The notes: generated by a model not told the origin, from the sequence alone. A DNA stretch of 64,000 nucleotides from an uncultured Bacteroidales bacterium (GCA_947307415.1 CAMZJA010000002.1:1-64000), one strand, 5' to 3'. Positions 9,488 through 18,248 are shown, numbered from the stretch's first letter. Numbers and translations are program-made.

Positions 9488-9495
9488 TAATTTTG
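9488..9495 (+). promoter_or_regulatory. Bacteroidota promoter for fba
   Basis: TAATTTTG matches TAnnTTTG. A TTTG at 9465-9468 gives a -33/-7 pair with 19 bases between. The ATG follows 30 bases later. Confidence 0.65.
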
Positions 9496-9525
9496 CAGAT
9501 AGAAAATTATTAAAAACTTCATATT

Positions 9526-10530
9526 ATGGTAAACTACAAGGATTTAGGGCTGGTGAACACCCGTGAAATGTTCGCAAAGGCGGTCGATGGCGGCTATGCC
9601 ATCCCGGCATTCAATTTTAATAATATGGAACAGCTGCAGGCCATCATCATGGCGGCTGTGGAGACGAAATCGCCAGTGATTCTTCAGATTTCGAAAGGCG
9701 CTCGTAACTACGCCAACCAGACTCTGCTCCGCTACATGGCAGAAGGCGCTGTGGCATACGCGAAAGAACTCGGCTGCGCTCATCCCGAGATCGTGCTTCA
9801 CCTCGACCACGGCGATTCATTCGAGCTCTGCAAAAACTGCATCGAGATGGGATTCTCATCAGTGATGATCGACGGCTCGGCACTTCCATACGACGAAAAC
9901 GTGGCTCTGACACGCAAAGTTGTTGATTTTGCTCACAAATACGACGTGACAGTCGAAGGCGAACTCGGCGTGTTGGCAGGTGTTGAAGACGAAGTCTCAG
10001 CTGAGGCAAGTCACTACACAAAACCTGAGGAAGTGGTCGATTTCGTGACCAAGACCGGCGTCGATTCACTTGCAATTTCGATTGGAACATCACACGGAGC
10101 CTACAAATTCACTCCTGAGCAGTGCACCGTCGACCCGAAGACAGGCCGCTTGGTGCCTCCACCGCTCGCATTCGACGTGCTCGAGGCCATCGAGAAAGAG
10201 CTTCCGGGCTTCCCTATCGTGCTTCACGGCTCATCATCGGTGCCACAAGACGATGTCGATACCATCAACAAATACGGTGGCGCATTAAAGGCAGCCGTCG
10301 GCATCCCAGAGGAGCAGCTCCGCAAGGCAGCGAAGTCGGCAGTGTGCAAGATCAACATCGACTCCGACAGCCGTCTCGCCATGACAGCGGCAGTGCGCAA
10401 GGCATTTGCCGAGAAACCGGCAGAGTTCGACCCGAGAAAGTACTTGGGACCGGCAAGAGATCACATGAAAGAGCTGTATATGCACAAGATTATCAATGTG
10501 TTAGGAAGCAATAATAAATTAGCTGAATAG
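9526..10530 (+). CDS. fba: class II fructose-bisphosphate aldolase
   Basis: This 334-residue cytoplasmic enzyme interconverts fructose 1,6-bisphosphate with dihydroxyacetone phosphate and glyceraldehyde 3-phosphate in glycolysis and gluconeogenesis. Class II features are clear. LHLDHGDSFE near residues 91-100 holds the catalytic aspartate and a metal histidine. VEGELG supplies a further acidic residue, and HGAYKF, VLHGSSS and INIDSDSR match the phosphate-binding and metal-ligand segments. The length fits the family. It is monocistronic, with its own promoter upstream and a strong hairpin terminator directly downstream. Confidence 0.95.
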   Translation: MVNYKDLGLVNTREMFAKAVDGGYAIPAFNFNNMEQLQAIIMAAVETKSPVILQISKGARNYANQTLLRYMAEGAVAYAKELGCAHPEIVLHLDHGDSFELCKNCIEMGFSSVMIDGSALPYDENVALTRKVVDFAHKYDVTVEGELGVLAGVEDEVSAEASHYTKPEEVVDFVTKTGVDSLAISIGTSHGAYKFTPEQCTVDPKTGRLVPPPLAFDVLEAIEKELPGFPIVLHGSSSVPQDDVDTINKYGGALKAAVGIPEEQLRKAAKSAVCKINIDSDSRLAMTAAVRKAFAEKPAEFDPRKYLGPARDHMKELYMHKIINVLGSNNKLAE

Positions 10531-10564
10531 CCATTAGCTATTAGCCATTAGTCTTTAGTTTTTA

Positions 10565-10634
10565 GTCTTTAGTTGTTAGTGGGCAAAAAAATCTAACAAC
10601 TAATGTCTAACGACTAAAGACTTTTTATTATTTT
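10565..10634 (+). terminator. intrinsic terminator of fba
   Basis: The arms at 10565-10579 and 10607-10621 pair over 15 bases with one G-T wobble. They are followed by TTTTT and then a further T-rich stretch. The hairpin is built from a direct-repeat tract (repeats of the TTAG/TTTAGT kind, 10531-10580). The T tract runs straight into the -7 element of the next gene. Confidence 0.7.
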
Positions 10635-10636
10635 TG
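10629..10636 (+). promoter_or_regulatory. Bacteroidota -7 promoter element for the leucine-rich-repeat protein gene
   Basis: TATTTTTG matches TAnnTTTG, 43 bases before the ATG at 10680. It overlaps the T tract of the fba terminator. Confidence 0.5.
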
Positions 10637-10679
10637 CGGCCGAAAATTTTATTTAAACCATTTAAATTTTATCTATAAA

Positions 10680-12050
10680 ATGAAAAATTCTTTATTTTTC
10701 AAAAGGGCTTGTTTAGCAGTCTTTTTCGTGATGTTTGGTTTTGCTGGAATGGCACAAACCACTTTTACCGCTGGTGATTTGAATTATCAGGTTAATGCTG
10801 ACGGCGTTTCGGTGACATTGACCGGACATGTTGACGGATACAACGCCACAGGACCATTGAACATCCCGGAATCGGTGAATTACGAAGGCAATGACTATGC
10901 TGTGACAAACATCGGCAACAGCGCATTCTTGTATTATTTTTATCTGACAAGTTTGTCACTTCCGAATTCATTGATTACCATCGAGGATGGCGCTTTCGCG
11001 TATTGCTCAGGTTTTACTGGCGATTTGATCATTCCTAATTCAGTACTTACCATCGGCGCAAGCGCATTTTTCACTTGCTATGCCTTTGACGGCGACTTGG
11101 TGATTGGCACTTCTGTAACAACCATCGGCGAATATGCTTTTGATGATTGCGCAGGTCTGCATGGCGTGCTGAACATCCCAAGCAACGTGACAACGATTGG
11201 CTTGGACGCTTTCAGATATTGCGCATTTAGCGGTATTAATGTCGACGCTGCCAACCCGATTTTCGACTCGAGAGACAACTGCAACGCCATCATCCGTACA
11301 AGCACAAACGAGTTGGTGACAGGATGCGCAAATACAGTGATTCCTACCTCAGTCACGGCGATTGGTGAGAACGCATTTTGCGGTCTCGATGCTCTGACAT
11401 CGATCAATATTCCGAATTCGATAACTTCAATCGGAGCAGGCGCTTTCTCGTTCTGTTTCCATCTGACTGGCGATTTGACCATCCCGAATTCAGTGGAAAC
11501 AATCGGCGCCGGCGCATTTTTCCAGTGCGAAGGTTTCGACGGTACGTTGACCATTGGTGAATCCGTCAAGTTTATCGGCGACTACGCATTCAGACAATGC
11601 TCTCATTTTACACATGCCGTCTCATTGGCAACCGTACCTCCTGAGCTTGGCAACGAACCGGGATGGAATTGCGTTGTTTTTGAACAATTTGGTACTCAAA
11701 CACTTACAGTTCCTTTCGGATGCGCCGCAGCATATCAAAACTCTGCCTGGTACGACCCGATGGGATTGAAAGGTTTTTATGAATTCATAGAGGCTGAGCC
11801 ACAAGCAGTTTCGGAAGTTGAAAATGTGATTTCGGCGATTTATCCTAATCCAACTAAAGGTGCAGTGAAAATTGAGGCTGAAGGCATTAAGAATGTCCGC
11901 ATTTTCAATAGTTTAGGCCAAATAATCTTTGAAAATGAAGCAAGTGGTGATGCTTTTGAATATGATTTCAGCGAGCAGGAAGCGGGGGTTTATTATATAA
12001 AAGTGGAGACGGAGAAGGGAGTGGAGACTAAAAGAGTTTCTGTGTTATAA
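10680..12050 (+). CDS. T9SS-exported BspA-like leucine-rich-repeat protein
   Basis: This 456-residue surface protein begins with a signal peptide of about 26 residues (FGFAGMAQ). From residue about 50 to 340 it consists of LRR_5/BspA-type repeats of about 23-25 residues, built on the pattern of a serine/proline-rich strand followed by V-TIG--AF--C. The last 75 or so residues are a T9SS sorting domain (IYPNPTKG, VRIFNSLGQII, AGVYYIKVET, KRVSVL). BspA-like proteins bind host or community surfaces; no ligand can be inferred here. It shares architecture with the larger protein at 3386-7114 but lacks the GLUG-like region. A hairpin with a T tract lies just downstream. Confidence 0.88.
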   Translation: MKNSLFFKRACLAVFFVMFGFAGMAQTTFTAGDLNYQVNADGVSVTLTGHVDGYNATGPLNIPESVNYEGNDYAVTNIGNSAFLYYFYLTSLSLPNSLITIEDGAFAYCSGFTGDLIIPNSVLTIGASAFFTCYAFDGDLVIGTSVTTIGEYAFDDCAGLHGVLNIPSNVTTIGLDAFRYCAFSGINVDAANPIFDSRDNCNAIIRTSTNELVTGCANTVIPTSVTAIGENAFCGLDALTSINIPNSITSIGAGAFSFCFHLTGDLTIPNSVETIGAGAFFQCEGFDGTLTIGESVKFIGDYAFRQCSHFTHAVSLATVPPELGNEPGWNCVVFEQFGTQTLTVPFGCAAAYQNSAWYDPMGLKGFYEFIEAEPQAVSEVENVISAIYPNPTKGAVKIEAEGIKNVRIFNSLGQIIFENEASGDAFEYDFSEQEAGVYYIKVETEKGVETKRVSVL

Positions 12051-12069
12051 CAAATAACAGATATTTATT

Positions 12070-12112
12070 AAATAACGGTGTAATATTTCAATAGTTACAT
12101 CGTTATTTTTTT
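12070..12112 (+). terminator. hairpin and T tract abutting the next start codon
   Basis: The arms AAATAACGGTGTAA and TTACATCGTTATTT pair almost fully, and a run of seven T residues follows. This has the form of an intrinsic terminator for the leucine-rich-repeat gene. The ATG of the next gene (12113) sits directly on the T tract, so the hairpin might instead, or also, control that gene. Confidence 0.6.
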
Positions 12113-12724
12113 ATGAAAAACTTTTTCCTATTGCTGATTTTGGTGTTTTGTGCTTTAAAAATAACAGCACAGGAAGAATGTTTCATAGTAAAAGGAAGGA
12201 TTTTTTCGGAAGATAGCTTGACGGCGATTCCTTATGTAAACATTGTCAGTGAGTTATCAACTTACGGAACGACCACAAATCTGGAGGGATGGTTTTTGAT
12301 AAAATCAAAAATAATAGATACTCTTTGGGTTAGCTGCGTGGGATTTGAGAGACAGAGAGTGCCGGTAGATAAAGATAATTTGTCTGGTAAAGAATTGATT
12401 ATCAAGCTGATAAGAAAAGATATCGTTCTCGATTCAGTGGAGATTTATCCTTGGCCCGATTATAGAACTCTTTTGAAAACGTTCAGCGAGACTCCGTTGA
12501 AAAAGCCGTTTTTTGTGCCGGGAATTTCGAAAATAGGCGACGAAAAGCAGATTTACAAGACTCCGATAAAAGACCCTCCGGCCTCGACGATAAATCCTAT
12601 ATCATTGATTTACAAGAAGTTCAATAAAACAGCACGTTTCAAGCGAAAGCTAGCGCGAACCCGCAGGCAGTTTAACCGCGAGATGGAGCGGATCGGCGCC
12701 GACTCGCTGATGATACCAGAGTAA
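12113..12724 (+). CDS. exported protein with carboxypeptidase-regulatory-like domain
   Basis: This 203-residue exported protein has a signal peptide ending at KITAQ. A single carboxypeptidase D regulatory-like beta-sandwich follows at residues about 25-100 (VKGRIF, IPYVNIVSE, TTTNLEGWFLI, LWVSCVGFERQ). This is the module found at the start of TonB-dependent outer-membrane receptors and in many stand-alone Bacteroidota surface proteins. The C-terminal half is basic and unrecognised and ends with RRQFNREMERIG. No receptor barrel is present. The start is chosen for its signal peptide, although it has no room for a ribosome site because a terminator-like hairpin ends at the ATG. The last 53 bases overlap the convergent rnr gene. 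Confidence 0.7.
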   Translation: MKNFFLLLILVFCALKITAQEECFIVKGRIFSEDSLTAIPYVNIVSELSTYGTTTNLEGWFLIKSKIIDTLWVSCVGFERQRVPVDKDNLSGKELIIKLIRKDIVLDSVEIYPWPDYRTLLKTFSETPLKKPFFVPGISKIGDEKQIYKTPIKDPPASTINPISLIYKKFNKTARFKRKLARTRRQFNREMERIGADSLMIPE

Positions 12725-14855
12725 AATCCATTTGCTTTTTAATCAAATCGACAGCTTCGACGCGGACTTTCACGGCGTCGCCGAGGCGATAGATTTGACG
12801 TGTTTCCTGTCCGACTACGCGAAAGTTTTCCTCGTCGATGTAGTACATGTCGTCGAGGGTGCTGAATCGCACCATTCCCTCGCATTTGCTGTCTTTAAGC
12901 TCGACGTAGATGCCCCATTTGCTGATGCCGGAGATGAGTCCGTCGAACACCTTGCCGATCTTATCCTGCAGATACTCAGCCTGTTTGTAACGCACCGACT
13001 CGCGCTCCATCTCGGCAGCCTTGCGCTCCATCTCGGAGGCGTGCTGGCACAGAACCTCGTATTCCTCCTGGCTCACACTCGGCTGATTTTCAATCATATA
13101 ACTCTCGATTAGGCGATGAACCATCAAGTCGGGATAACGACGGATTGGCGAGGTGAAATGGGTGTAGAACGGGAACGCCAAGCCATAGTGACCAATGTTG
13201 ACGGTACTGTAGAGTGCCTTCGCCATAGTTCTAAGTGCCACAGTCTCAACGAGATTGCGCTCGCCCTTGCCTTCAACGGCGTCAAACAGGGCATTGTACG
13301 ACTTCACCAAATTCTCGCGAGTGCTGATATTCATCGAATAGCCCAATTTCGACACCAACGAGATAAAACTGAACAGCTTTTCGGGGTTTGGCTCGTCATG
13401 AACACGGTAAACAAAGGTGTAGCCGTGATATTTTGAGTCTTTCTTGCCGATTGCCTCGGCCACAGTGCGGTTTGCCAGCAGCATAAAATCCTCGATAAGC
13501 ATATTCGCCTCGTTCTGCACCTTCATGTAGGTGTCGATTGGGTGCATCTTCTCGTCGAGGATAAATTTCACCTCCTCGGAATGGAAGTTGATTGAGCCTT
13601 GAGCCATGCGCTTTTCGCGAAGTTTAGTGGCTAAATCGTTGAGAACCAATATTTCTTCTTTGTAATCTCCTTCCCCACCCTCAATCATGGCTTGAACCTC
13701 TTCGTAGGCAAAGCGGCGATTCGATTTGATGACAGTCTTGCCTATCCATTTTTTGAGGATTTCGGCCTTGTCGTTCATCTCGAAGACTGCCGAAAATGTC
13801 AGCTTTTCCTCGTCAGGACGAAGCGAGCACACCATGTTGCAGAGCTTCTCGGGAAGCATCGGGATTGTGCGGTCGACAAGGTAAACCGAAGTACCACGCT
13901 GTTGAGCCTCTTGGTCTATGGCGGAACCTGGTTTCACGTAATATGAAACGTCGGCGATATGGACACTGACTTCGTGGTTGCCGTTCGGGAGTTTGCGATA
14001 AGATATAGCGTCATCAAAGTCTTTAGCGTCTCTAGGGTCAATTGTAATGGTGAAGACATCGCGGAAATCACGGCGTTTTTTGATTTCTGAAGATGAAATC
14101 TTGTCAGAAATCTTGCTTGCCTCCTTCTCGACTTCTTTCGGGAACTCCAGCGGATACTCGTATTGCGCGAGGATTGACTGCATCTCGACGTTGTTCTCGC
14201 CTGGGGTGCCGAGCACACGAACGATCTCGCCGAATGGGTTACGCGAGTTTTCAGGCCAGTCGGCAAGCTTGACGATGACTTTTTGTCCGTCGCGGGCGCC
14301 ACGGTAGCTGCCTCTCGGGATGAAGAAGTTGACTGGCATGGTGTCTTTGTCGGGCACCACGAAGGCGTAACCGTGTGATACTGAGAAGATTCCAACAAAC
14401 TCGGTATGCGCGCGCTGAATAACCTTCACAATCTCGCCTTCGGTCTTCTTCGACTTTCGTTTCGGGAACATCGCCACCTTGACTTTGTCGCCATGCAGCG
14501 CTTTTCCCGTGTTGTTGGAGGCGATTTGGATGTCCTCGCCGCCGTCTTCAGGCACCACGTAAGCCTTGCCGGTGCTTTTCATGTCAACGATACCGACCAC
14601 GTAATGCGGCTTCGGACCGTATTCGTTAACCAGATCAGGGTTCAGCGTGTAGCTATATGGGTGATGCTCAATGAGTTGACCGTCACGGTTGAGGGTCTCG
14701 AGCACCTGAAATATCACGTCTTTACCTGCAGCGTCGCGAACGCCCATGATCTTGGCTATCTGCTTGTAGTTCATTGGCTTGAAAGGGTGCTCGCCGTAGA
14801 TTCGCAAGATAGTGTTTACGAACGTTGAGAGGCTGTTTGTTTTTTTTCTGGACAT
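12672..14855 (-). CDS. rnr: ribonuclease R
   Basis: This 727-residue 3'-to-5' exoribonuclease degrades structured RNA. An N-terminal helix-turn-helix-like and cold-shock/OB region covers about residues 1-220. It is followed by the RNB catalytic domain, with the metal-binding cluster DPRDAKDFDDA and the downstream segments HIADVSYYV, LRPDEEKLTFS and HFTSPIRRYPDL. A C-terminal S1 RNA-binding domain ends at MDFTLVS. The start MSRKKTNSLS at 14855 is chosen because the -7 element at 14870-14877 lies just upstream; the frame stays open to 14891. Its 3' end overlaps the convergent gene by 53 bases. Confidence 0.95.
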   Translation of the reverse strand: MSRKKTNSLSTFVNTILRIYGEHPFKPMNYKQIAKIMGVRDAAGKDVIFQVLETLNRDGQLIEHHPYSYTLNPDLVNEYGPKPHYVVGIVDMKSTGKAYVVPEDGGEDIQIASNNTGKALHGDKVKVAMFPKRKSKKTEGEIVKVIQRAHTEFVGIFSVSHGYAFVVPDKDTMPVNFFIPRGSYRGARDGQKVIVKLADWPENSRNPFGEIVRVLGTPGENNVEMQSILAQYEYPLEFPKEVEKEASKISDKISSSEIKKRRDFRDVFTITIDPRDAKDFDDAISYRKLPNGNHEVSVHIADVSYYVKPGSAIDQEAQQRGTSVYLVDRTIPMLPEKLCNMVCSLRPDEEKLTFSAVFEMNDKAEILKKWIGKTVIKSNRRFAYEEVQAMIEGGEGDYKEEILVLNDLATKLREKRMAQGSINFHSEEVKFILDEKMHPIDTYMKVQNEANMLIEDFMLLANRTVAEAIGKKDSKYHGYTFVYRVHDEPNPEKLFSFISLVSKLGYSMNISTRENLVKSYNALFDAVEGKGERNLVETVALRTMAKALYSTVNIGHYGLAFPFYTHFTSPIRRYPDLMVHRLIESYMIENQPSVSQEEYEVLCQHASEMERKAAEMERESVRYKQAEYLQDKIGKVFDGLISGISKWGIYVELKDSKCEGMVRFSTLDDMYYIDEENFRVVGQETRQIYRLGDAVKVRVEAVDLIKKQMDFTLVSSASRRRSAPSRG

Positions 14856-14869
14856 AATGATAGTTTTTG

Positions 14870-14877
14870 CAAAGATA
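14870..14877 (-). promoter_or_regulatory. Bacteroidota -7 promoter element for rnr
   Basis: The minus strand reads TATCTTTG (TAnnTTTG), 15 bases upstream of the ATG. Confidence 0.6.
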
Positions 14878-14886
14878 CTATTTTTT

Positions 14887-15076
14887 CTCACGCAGATCTC
14901 GCAGAAACCGCAGAAATCAATTCTTTCGAATATTTTTCTTCCACATTAAATTAGTTCGCAAGCGAATAGATCTCGCAGAGATAATAGCTCTTTAAATACT
15001 TTAAAGCGGCAACTTTAAAGCCCTTAACGTCATTAATGGCATTAATGCCCTTAAGGCAGCCGCTTAATGTAGTTAA
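14887..15076. repeat. intergenic repeat tract (CGCAGA family and TTAA palindromes)
   Basis: The first part has CACGCAGATCTCGCAGA-type units, with a second CTCGCAGAG unit about 80 bases on. The second part (about 14995-15076) is a set of nested palindromes such as GGCATTAATGCC and CTTTAAAG. The region looks non-coding and is of the same general kind as the other interspersed repeats in this window. Confidence 0.5.
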
Positions 15077-15078
15077 GG

Positions 15079-15402
15079 CTAAAATATTCTTTCCATTAAC
15101 TGCCATTTTTCATTGCTTCTAGCATCAGCTTTACAGCCTTGAAACTGGGAGACGTAGGCTTCCCATTCCGCTTGACGAGGCAGAGTGGCAAGGCGTGCCA
15201 TGTCTTTTTCAAAATCGAAGTCATCTTTCACATCCATTATCATGAAAAGTTGACGGCCTTTGCGATAGATTTGCATATCGAGAATTCCCACTTCGCGTTG
15301 ACCTTCAATGATTTCGGGCCAGACGTGCTTATGGACATCGCAATACTTTTGAATCATTACTTCGTCATCGACGAGCTGTAAACACTGACAATATCGTTTC
15401 AT
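15079..15402 (-). CDS. L-rhamnose/L-fucose mutarotase family protein
   Basis: This 107-residue protein of the RhaM-like (DUF718) family interconverts the alpha and beta anomers of a deoxy sugar. The family pattern is visible: a start with a YCQCLQLVDD strand, the YCDVHKHVWPEI helix with its conserved histidine, a MQIYRKGRQLFM strand pair and a W near the end (NEKWQLM). Its position directly downstream of the fucP-like permease argues for L-fucose rather than L-rhamnose, which is an inference. It is separated from fucP by a palindromic repeat and is probably in the same transcript. Confidence 0.8.
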   Translation of the reverse strand: MKRYCQCLQLVDDEVMIQKYCDVHKHVWPEIIEGQREVGILDMQIYRKGRQLFMIMDVKDDFDFEKDMARLATLPRQAEWEAYVSQFQGCKADARSNEKWQLMERIF

Positions 15403-15434
15403 TTTATTTTACCTCAAATTTTTTATTTTTTTAT

Positions 15435-15576
15435 TTGAACACGAATCGCACAAATTTACACGAATCTGTTCTTCCGCAATTTTTTTGACCACAGATTGCA
15501 CGGATTTTACGGATTTTTCCTACCGAAGAATCTTATCCGTTAGATCCGTTTAATCCGTGGTCGATTAATTTCGTGT
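15435..15576. repeat. interspersed palindromic repeats (families A and B), overlapping the fucP 3' end
   Basis: A family A half-unit (about 15435-15479, containing GAACACGAATCGCAC and ACACGAATCTG) is followed by a full family B palindrome (about 15487-15562). The B arms are GACCACAGATTGCACGGA and its imperfect inverse TTTAATCCGTGGTC. The right arm of B encodes the last dozen or so residues and the stop of the permease. Related copies lie at 16153-16238, 16947-17056, 18249-18320 and 18698-18839. Confidence 0.75.
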
Positions 15577-16933
15577 TTTTTCTTGAGCGGGAGCCATAAA
15601 TGGCGACCGCGATAAAGCATATAAGTGGTAATATGTAGCTCACGTTGACTGCTGGATGACCGAAGATTGTGCCGCAGTCGATGATGAGGCCTTGGAGTGG
15701 CGGCATCAGGGCGCCACCGACGATGGCCATCACGAGGAAAGCGGCGCCAAGGGAGGCATCTTCAAGGCTGACTTTTTCCAATGCGGTGCCGTAAATCGTC
15801 GGGAACATCAAGCTCATGAAGAGGCTGATACCGATGAGGCAGTAAAGACCTAATTTTCCTATAATTAATATCGCGCCAAGCGAACAAATCGCAGCAAGAA
15901 TGCCAAAAATTGTCAGGAGTTTTCGACCGTCAACGTATTTCATCAAGAAGGTGGAGATAAAGCGACCGCAAAGGAAAAGGCACATCGCGATGATGTTATA
16001 GTTTTGCGCCGTAGCTTTGCTAATTCCAAGATTATCAGCGTATTGGATAATGAAAGTCCACACCATGATTTGCGCGGCGACGTAGAAGACTTGGGCGATG
16101 ACACCTTCGCGATAAACACGATTCTTCCATAACCTCCCGATAGTCTTTTTAGTTGAACACGAATCATACGAATTGACACGAATCTGATCTTCTGAGGATT
16201 TTTTTATTTGTGAAGATTCGTGAGATTCGTGGTTTATTAATTTCGCGGTTGGCACTTTTACGAGGGCGATGATTATCATCATTATGATGACAACAATTCC
16301 AAGAGCTACGTATGGATCACGAATGACTGCGAGGTCGTGAAGGCGGATGTCGGCTTTTTCGGCTTCAGAGAGCATTGGAAAGATGATGTTTCCTGCGGCA
16401 TCGCGCTTGTCGCTCAATAAGTTAGGAAGAACAACCATCGAGGCAACTGCCATTCCTGCCAGGGAGCCCATCGGGTTGAAAGCCTGGGCAAGGTTGAGGC
16501 GGCGAGTGGCGTTAGCACCACTGGTTGCTGAGCCTGTCGAAGCACCCAAAGACAGGATGAAAGGATTGGCGGTAGTTTCCAAAAATGCCAATCCAAAAGT
16601 CAGGATATACAGGCTAAAACAGAAAAACGTGAAGCTTTGTCGTGCTGCTGCGGGGATAAAAAGCAGCGCGCCGACGGCATAAAGCGCCAAACCGAGCAAA
16701 ATTCCGCTTTTGTAGCTGTATTTTCTGATGAAAAGCGCCGCAGGGATTGCCATTGTGGCGTAGCCTCCGTAGAATGCGAACTGAATCAGAGATGCTTTTG
16801 CTGCCGGGAGTTCCATCAAAGTCTGGAACGCCGCCACCATAGGGTTCGTGATGTCATTGGCGAAGCCCCAAAGCGCAAATAATGTGGTGATTACCACAAA
16901 CGGAACAACATATTTTTTCTCAACTAAACGCAT
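15533..16933 (-). CDS. fucP: L-fucose:proton symporter family permease (FucP-like)
   Basis: This 466-residue major-facilitator protein is predicted to import L-fucose with protons across the inner membrane. FucP hallmarks are visible: a start with WGFANDITNPM carrying the transport aspartate, FYGGYATMAIPAA, TFGLAFLETTANPFIL and an N-terminal AQAFNPMG. Twelve membrane spans are expected. The cytoplasmic loop between the two halves (residues about 232-261) is enlarged by an in-frame family A repeat (INHESHES through SYDSCSTKK). The extreme C-terminus (about the last 12 residues) is encoded by a family B repeat arm. Both insertions sit where change is tolerated, so the protein is probably active. 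It lies in the fucose block with mutarotase and GDP-fucose genes. Confidence 0.85.
   Translation of the reverse strand: MRLVEKKYVVPFVVITTLFALWGFANDITNPMVAAFQTLMELPAAKASLIQFAFYGGYATMAIPAALFIRKYSYKSGILLGLALYAVGALLFIPAAARQSFTFFCFSLYILTFGLAFLETTANPFILSLGASTGSATSGANATRRLNLAQAFNPMGSLAGMAVASMVVLPNLLSDKRDAAGNIIFPMLSEAEKADIRLHDLAVIRDPYVALGIVVIIMMIIIALVKVPTAKLINHESHESSQIKKSSEDQIRVNSYDSCSTKKTIGRLWKNRVYREGVIAQVFYVAAQIMVWTFIIQYADNLGISKATAQNYNIIAMCLFLCGRFISTFLMKYVDGRKLLTIFGILAAICSLGAILIIGKLGLYCLIGISLFMSLMFPTIYGTALEKVSLEDASLGAAFLVMAIVGGALMPPLQGLIIDCGTIFGHPAVNVSYILPLICFIAVAIYGSRSRKNTKLIDHGLNGSNG
16153..16238. repeat. family A palindromic repeat inside fucP
   Basis: The unit reads from GAACACGAATCATACG to the inverse arm GATTCGTGAGATTCGTGG. 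It keeps the permease frame open and adds about 28 residues. It matches the intergenic copies at 15435 and 16947. Confidence 0.8.
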
Positions 16934-16946
16934 TTTTTTCTTTTTA

Positions 16947-17056
16947 TTTGAACACGAATCGCACGAATTTACACGAATCTGTTCTTCCTATGATTTTTCT
17001 TCTGAAGATTTTTTATTCGTGAGGATTCGTGTTATTCGTGGTTTTTTTATTTCGTG
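16947..17056. repeat. family A palindromic repeat between fucP and the fusion enzyme
   Basis: The arms GAACACGAATCGCACGAA and TTCGTGTTATTCGTGG flank a T-rich centre of about 60 bases. The unit can form a long hairpin. It fills nearly the whole spacer between the two genes. Confidence 0.75.
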
Positions 17057-17060
17057 CTCA

Positions 17061-18227
17061 TTAATATCCTGAACGTCTGATTGTTATTCTTATCGTTTCT
17101 TTGTGTTCTTTTGAGAATTTTTCAGCGTTGGCGACGACGCAAGCGAGGTAGCCGCCACCACCGGCGCCAGGCATTTTGTAGGCCAAAACCTTGTCTTTAT
17201 AAGCGTCGATGTACGATTGGACACAGCCTTGGATCATGGCTGGGAACATTGCCACTTGAGCTTCAAATGATGCTTTATATGCTTCGGCAAATGCCTGCAA
17301 ATCCTTGTGCATGATGGCATTCCAGCAGTTATCAGCAGCTTTTGCCAATGTTTTAACTTTCGGCTTGGTAATATCTTTGCCTTCCACAACGTTGCAGCCC
17401 GGTTTGCGAAGCTCCATCGGAATCATAATCAGATGATTTTCAAGCCATTGAAGTGTTGATTCATCGTTGCAAGTCTCGATTTTTTCAGGCCAGAAATGGT
17501 TGTCGTAATAATGGCGACAAAGTCCCGGAACGCAAATACCTATCGCATCCTGCGCTCCGCTGATGATGCCGTCCTCGCGCTCGGGGTGATTTTCAAAGCA
17601 AAACACGAGGCGAGCAAGCATCTCAGGGTCCATATTTGGTAGTTGATACGGCCAAATGCGCTTGATGACGTTGCGCGTCGAGGTGCTAAGTCCACAGCGT
17701 TCGCGAACCTCGAAATTCGGTTCCAGCGAGATGGTTATTGCCCAACCTGGAGCGAAACAGCTGACGTATGGCTGGTCGATCCAAGTTCCAGCAATGTCGA
17801 GACGAGTCGGGATACGACTCTCCGTCTTCTTCAAATCTGTGGATGAACGTGCTTCCAAACCTTCATGCGGGTCGCGACTCAAAACCACGTATTCGATGCC
17901 GCGTTCCTTGCAAAACTGGCGTTTTTCTTCTTTGTCGCCGTCAGCATTGACCACCAAAATGTCAGGTTTCAGGGCATCGACAGTCGGGATGAAATCCATG
18001 ATTCCGCTGCCGGCATTGATGAAAGCGTCTTTCACATAGCGGATGCTTTTGACCATGAAGAGGCGTTCCTGCTCGGAATAGACGGTTTTATGGTGTTTAT
18101 ACTCGAGAATAGTAGCATCAGAGCCAATTCCCACATACAAATCGCCATATTGCGAAGCTTGCCAGAAGAACTCGACATGCCCGCTATGCAATAAGTCGTA
18201 GCAACCGCTGACAAAGACTTTCTTCAT
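17061..18227 (-). CDS. cytidylyltransferase-like / GHMP kinase-like fusion protein
   Basis: This is a 388-residue two-domain enzyme. Residues 1-125 form an HxGH nucleotidyltransferase domain (VFVSGCYDLLHSGH, with H14 and H17). Residues about 150-388 resemble a GHMP sugar kinase: a TRLDIAGTWIDQP opening, the glycine/serine segment ERCGLSTSTRN in place of motif 2, and the C-terminal motif 3 KMPGAGGGGYLA. Kinase and nucleotidyltransferase domains on one chain recall the logic of Fkp (fucokinase/GDP-fucose pyrophosphorylase) or HldE, but the transferase fold here is of the cytidylyl/adenylyl type and not the Fkp type. Placed between FucP and GDP-fucose genes, it may phosphorylate and activate fucose or a related sugar. 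That is an inference. Confidence 0.7.
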   Translation of the reverse strand: MKKVFVSGCYDLLHSGHVEFFWQASQYGDLYVGIGSDATILEYKHHKTVYSEQERLFMVKSIRYVKDAFINAGSGIMDFIPTVDALKPDILVVNADGDKEEKRQFCKERGIEYVVLSRDPHEGLEARSSTDLKKTESRIPTRLDIAGTWIDQPYVSCFAPGWAITISLEPNFEVRERCGLSTSTRNVIKRIWPYQLPNMDPEMLARLVFCFENHPEREDGIISGAQDAIGICVPGLCRHYYDNHFWPEKIETCNDESTLQWLENHLIMIPMELRKPGCNVVEGKDITKPKVKTLAKAADNCWNAIMHKDLQAFAEAYKASFEAQVAMFPAMIQGCVQSYIDAYKDKVLAYKMPGAGGGGYLACVVANAEKFSKEHKETIRITIRRSGY

Positions 18228-18248
18228 TTACCACATTTTTTCTTTTTT

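Noticed and set aside
16848-17072. Small plus-strand protein with HESHEF-type text
   Set aside because: It is the translation of a family A repeat and not a gene; the same text appears wherever the repeat occurs.
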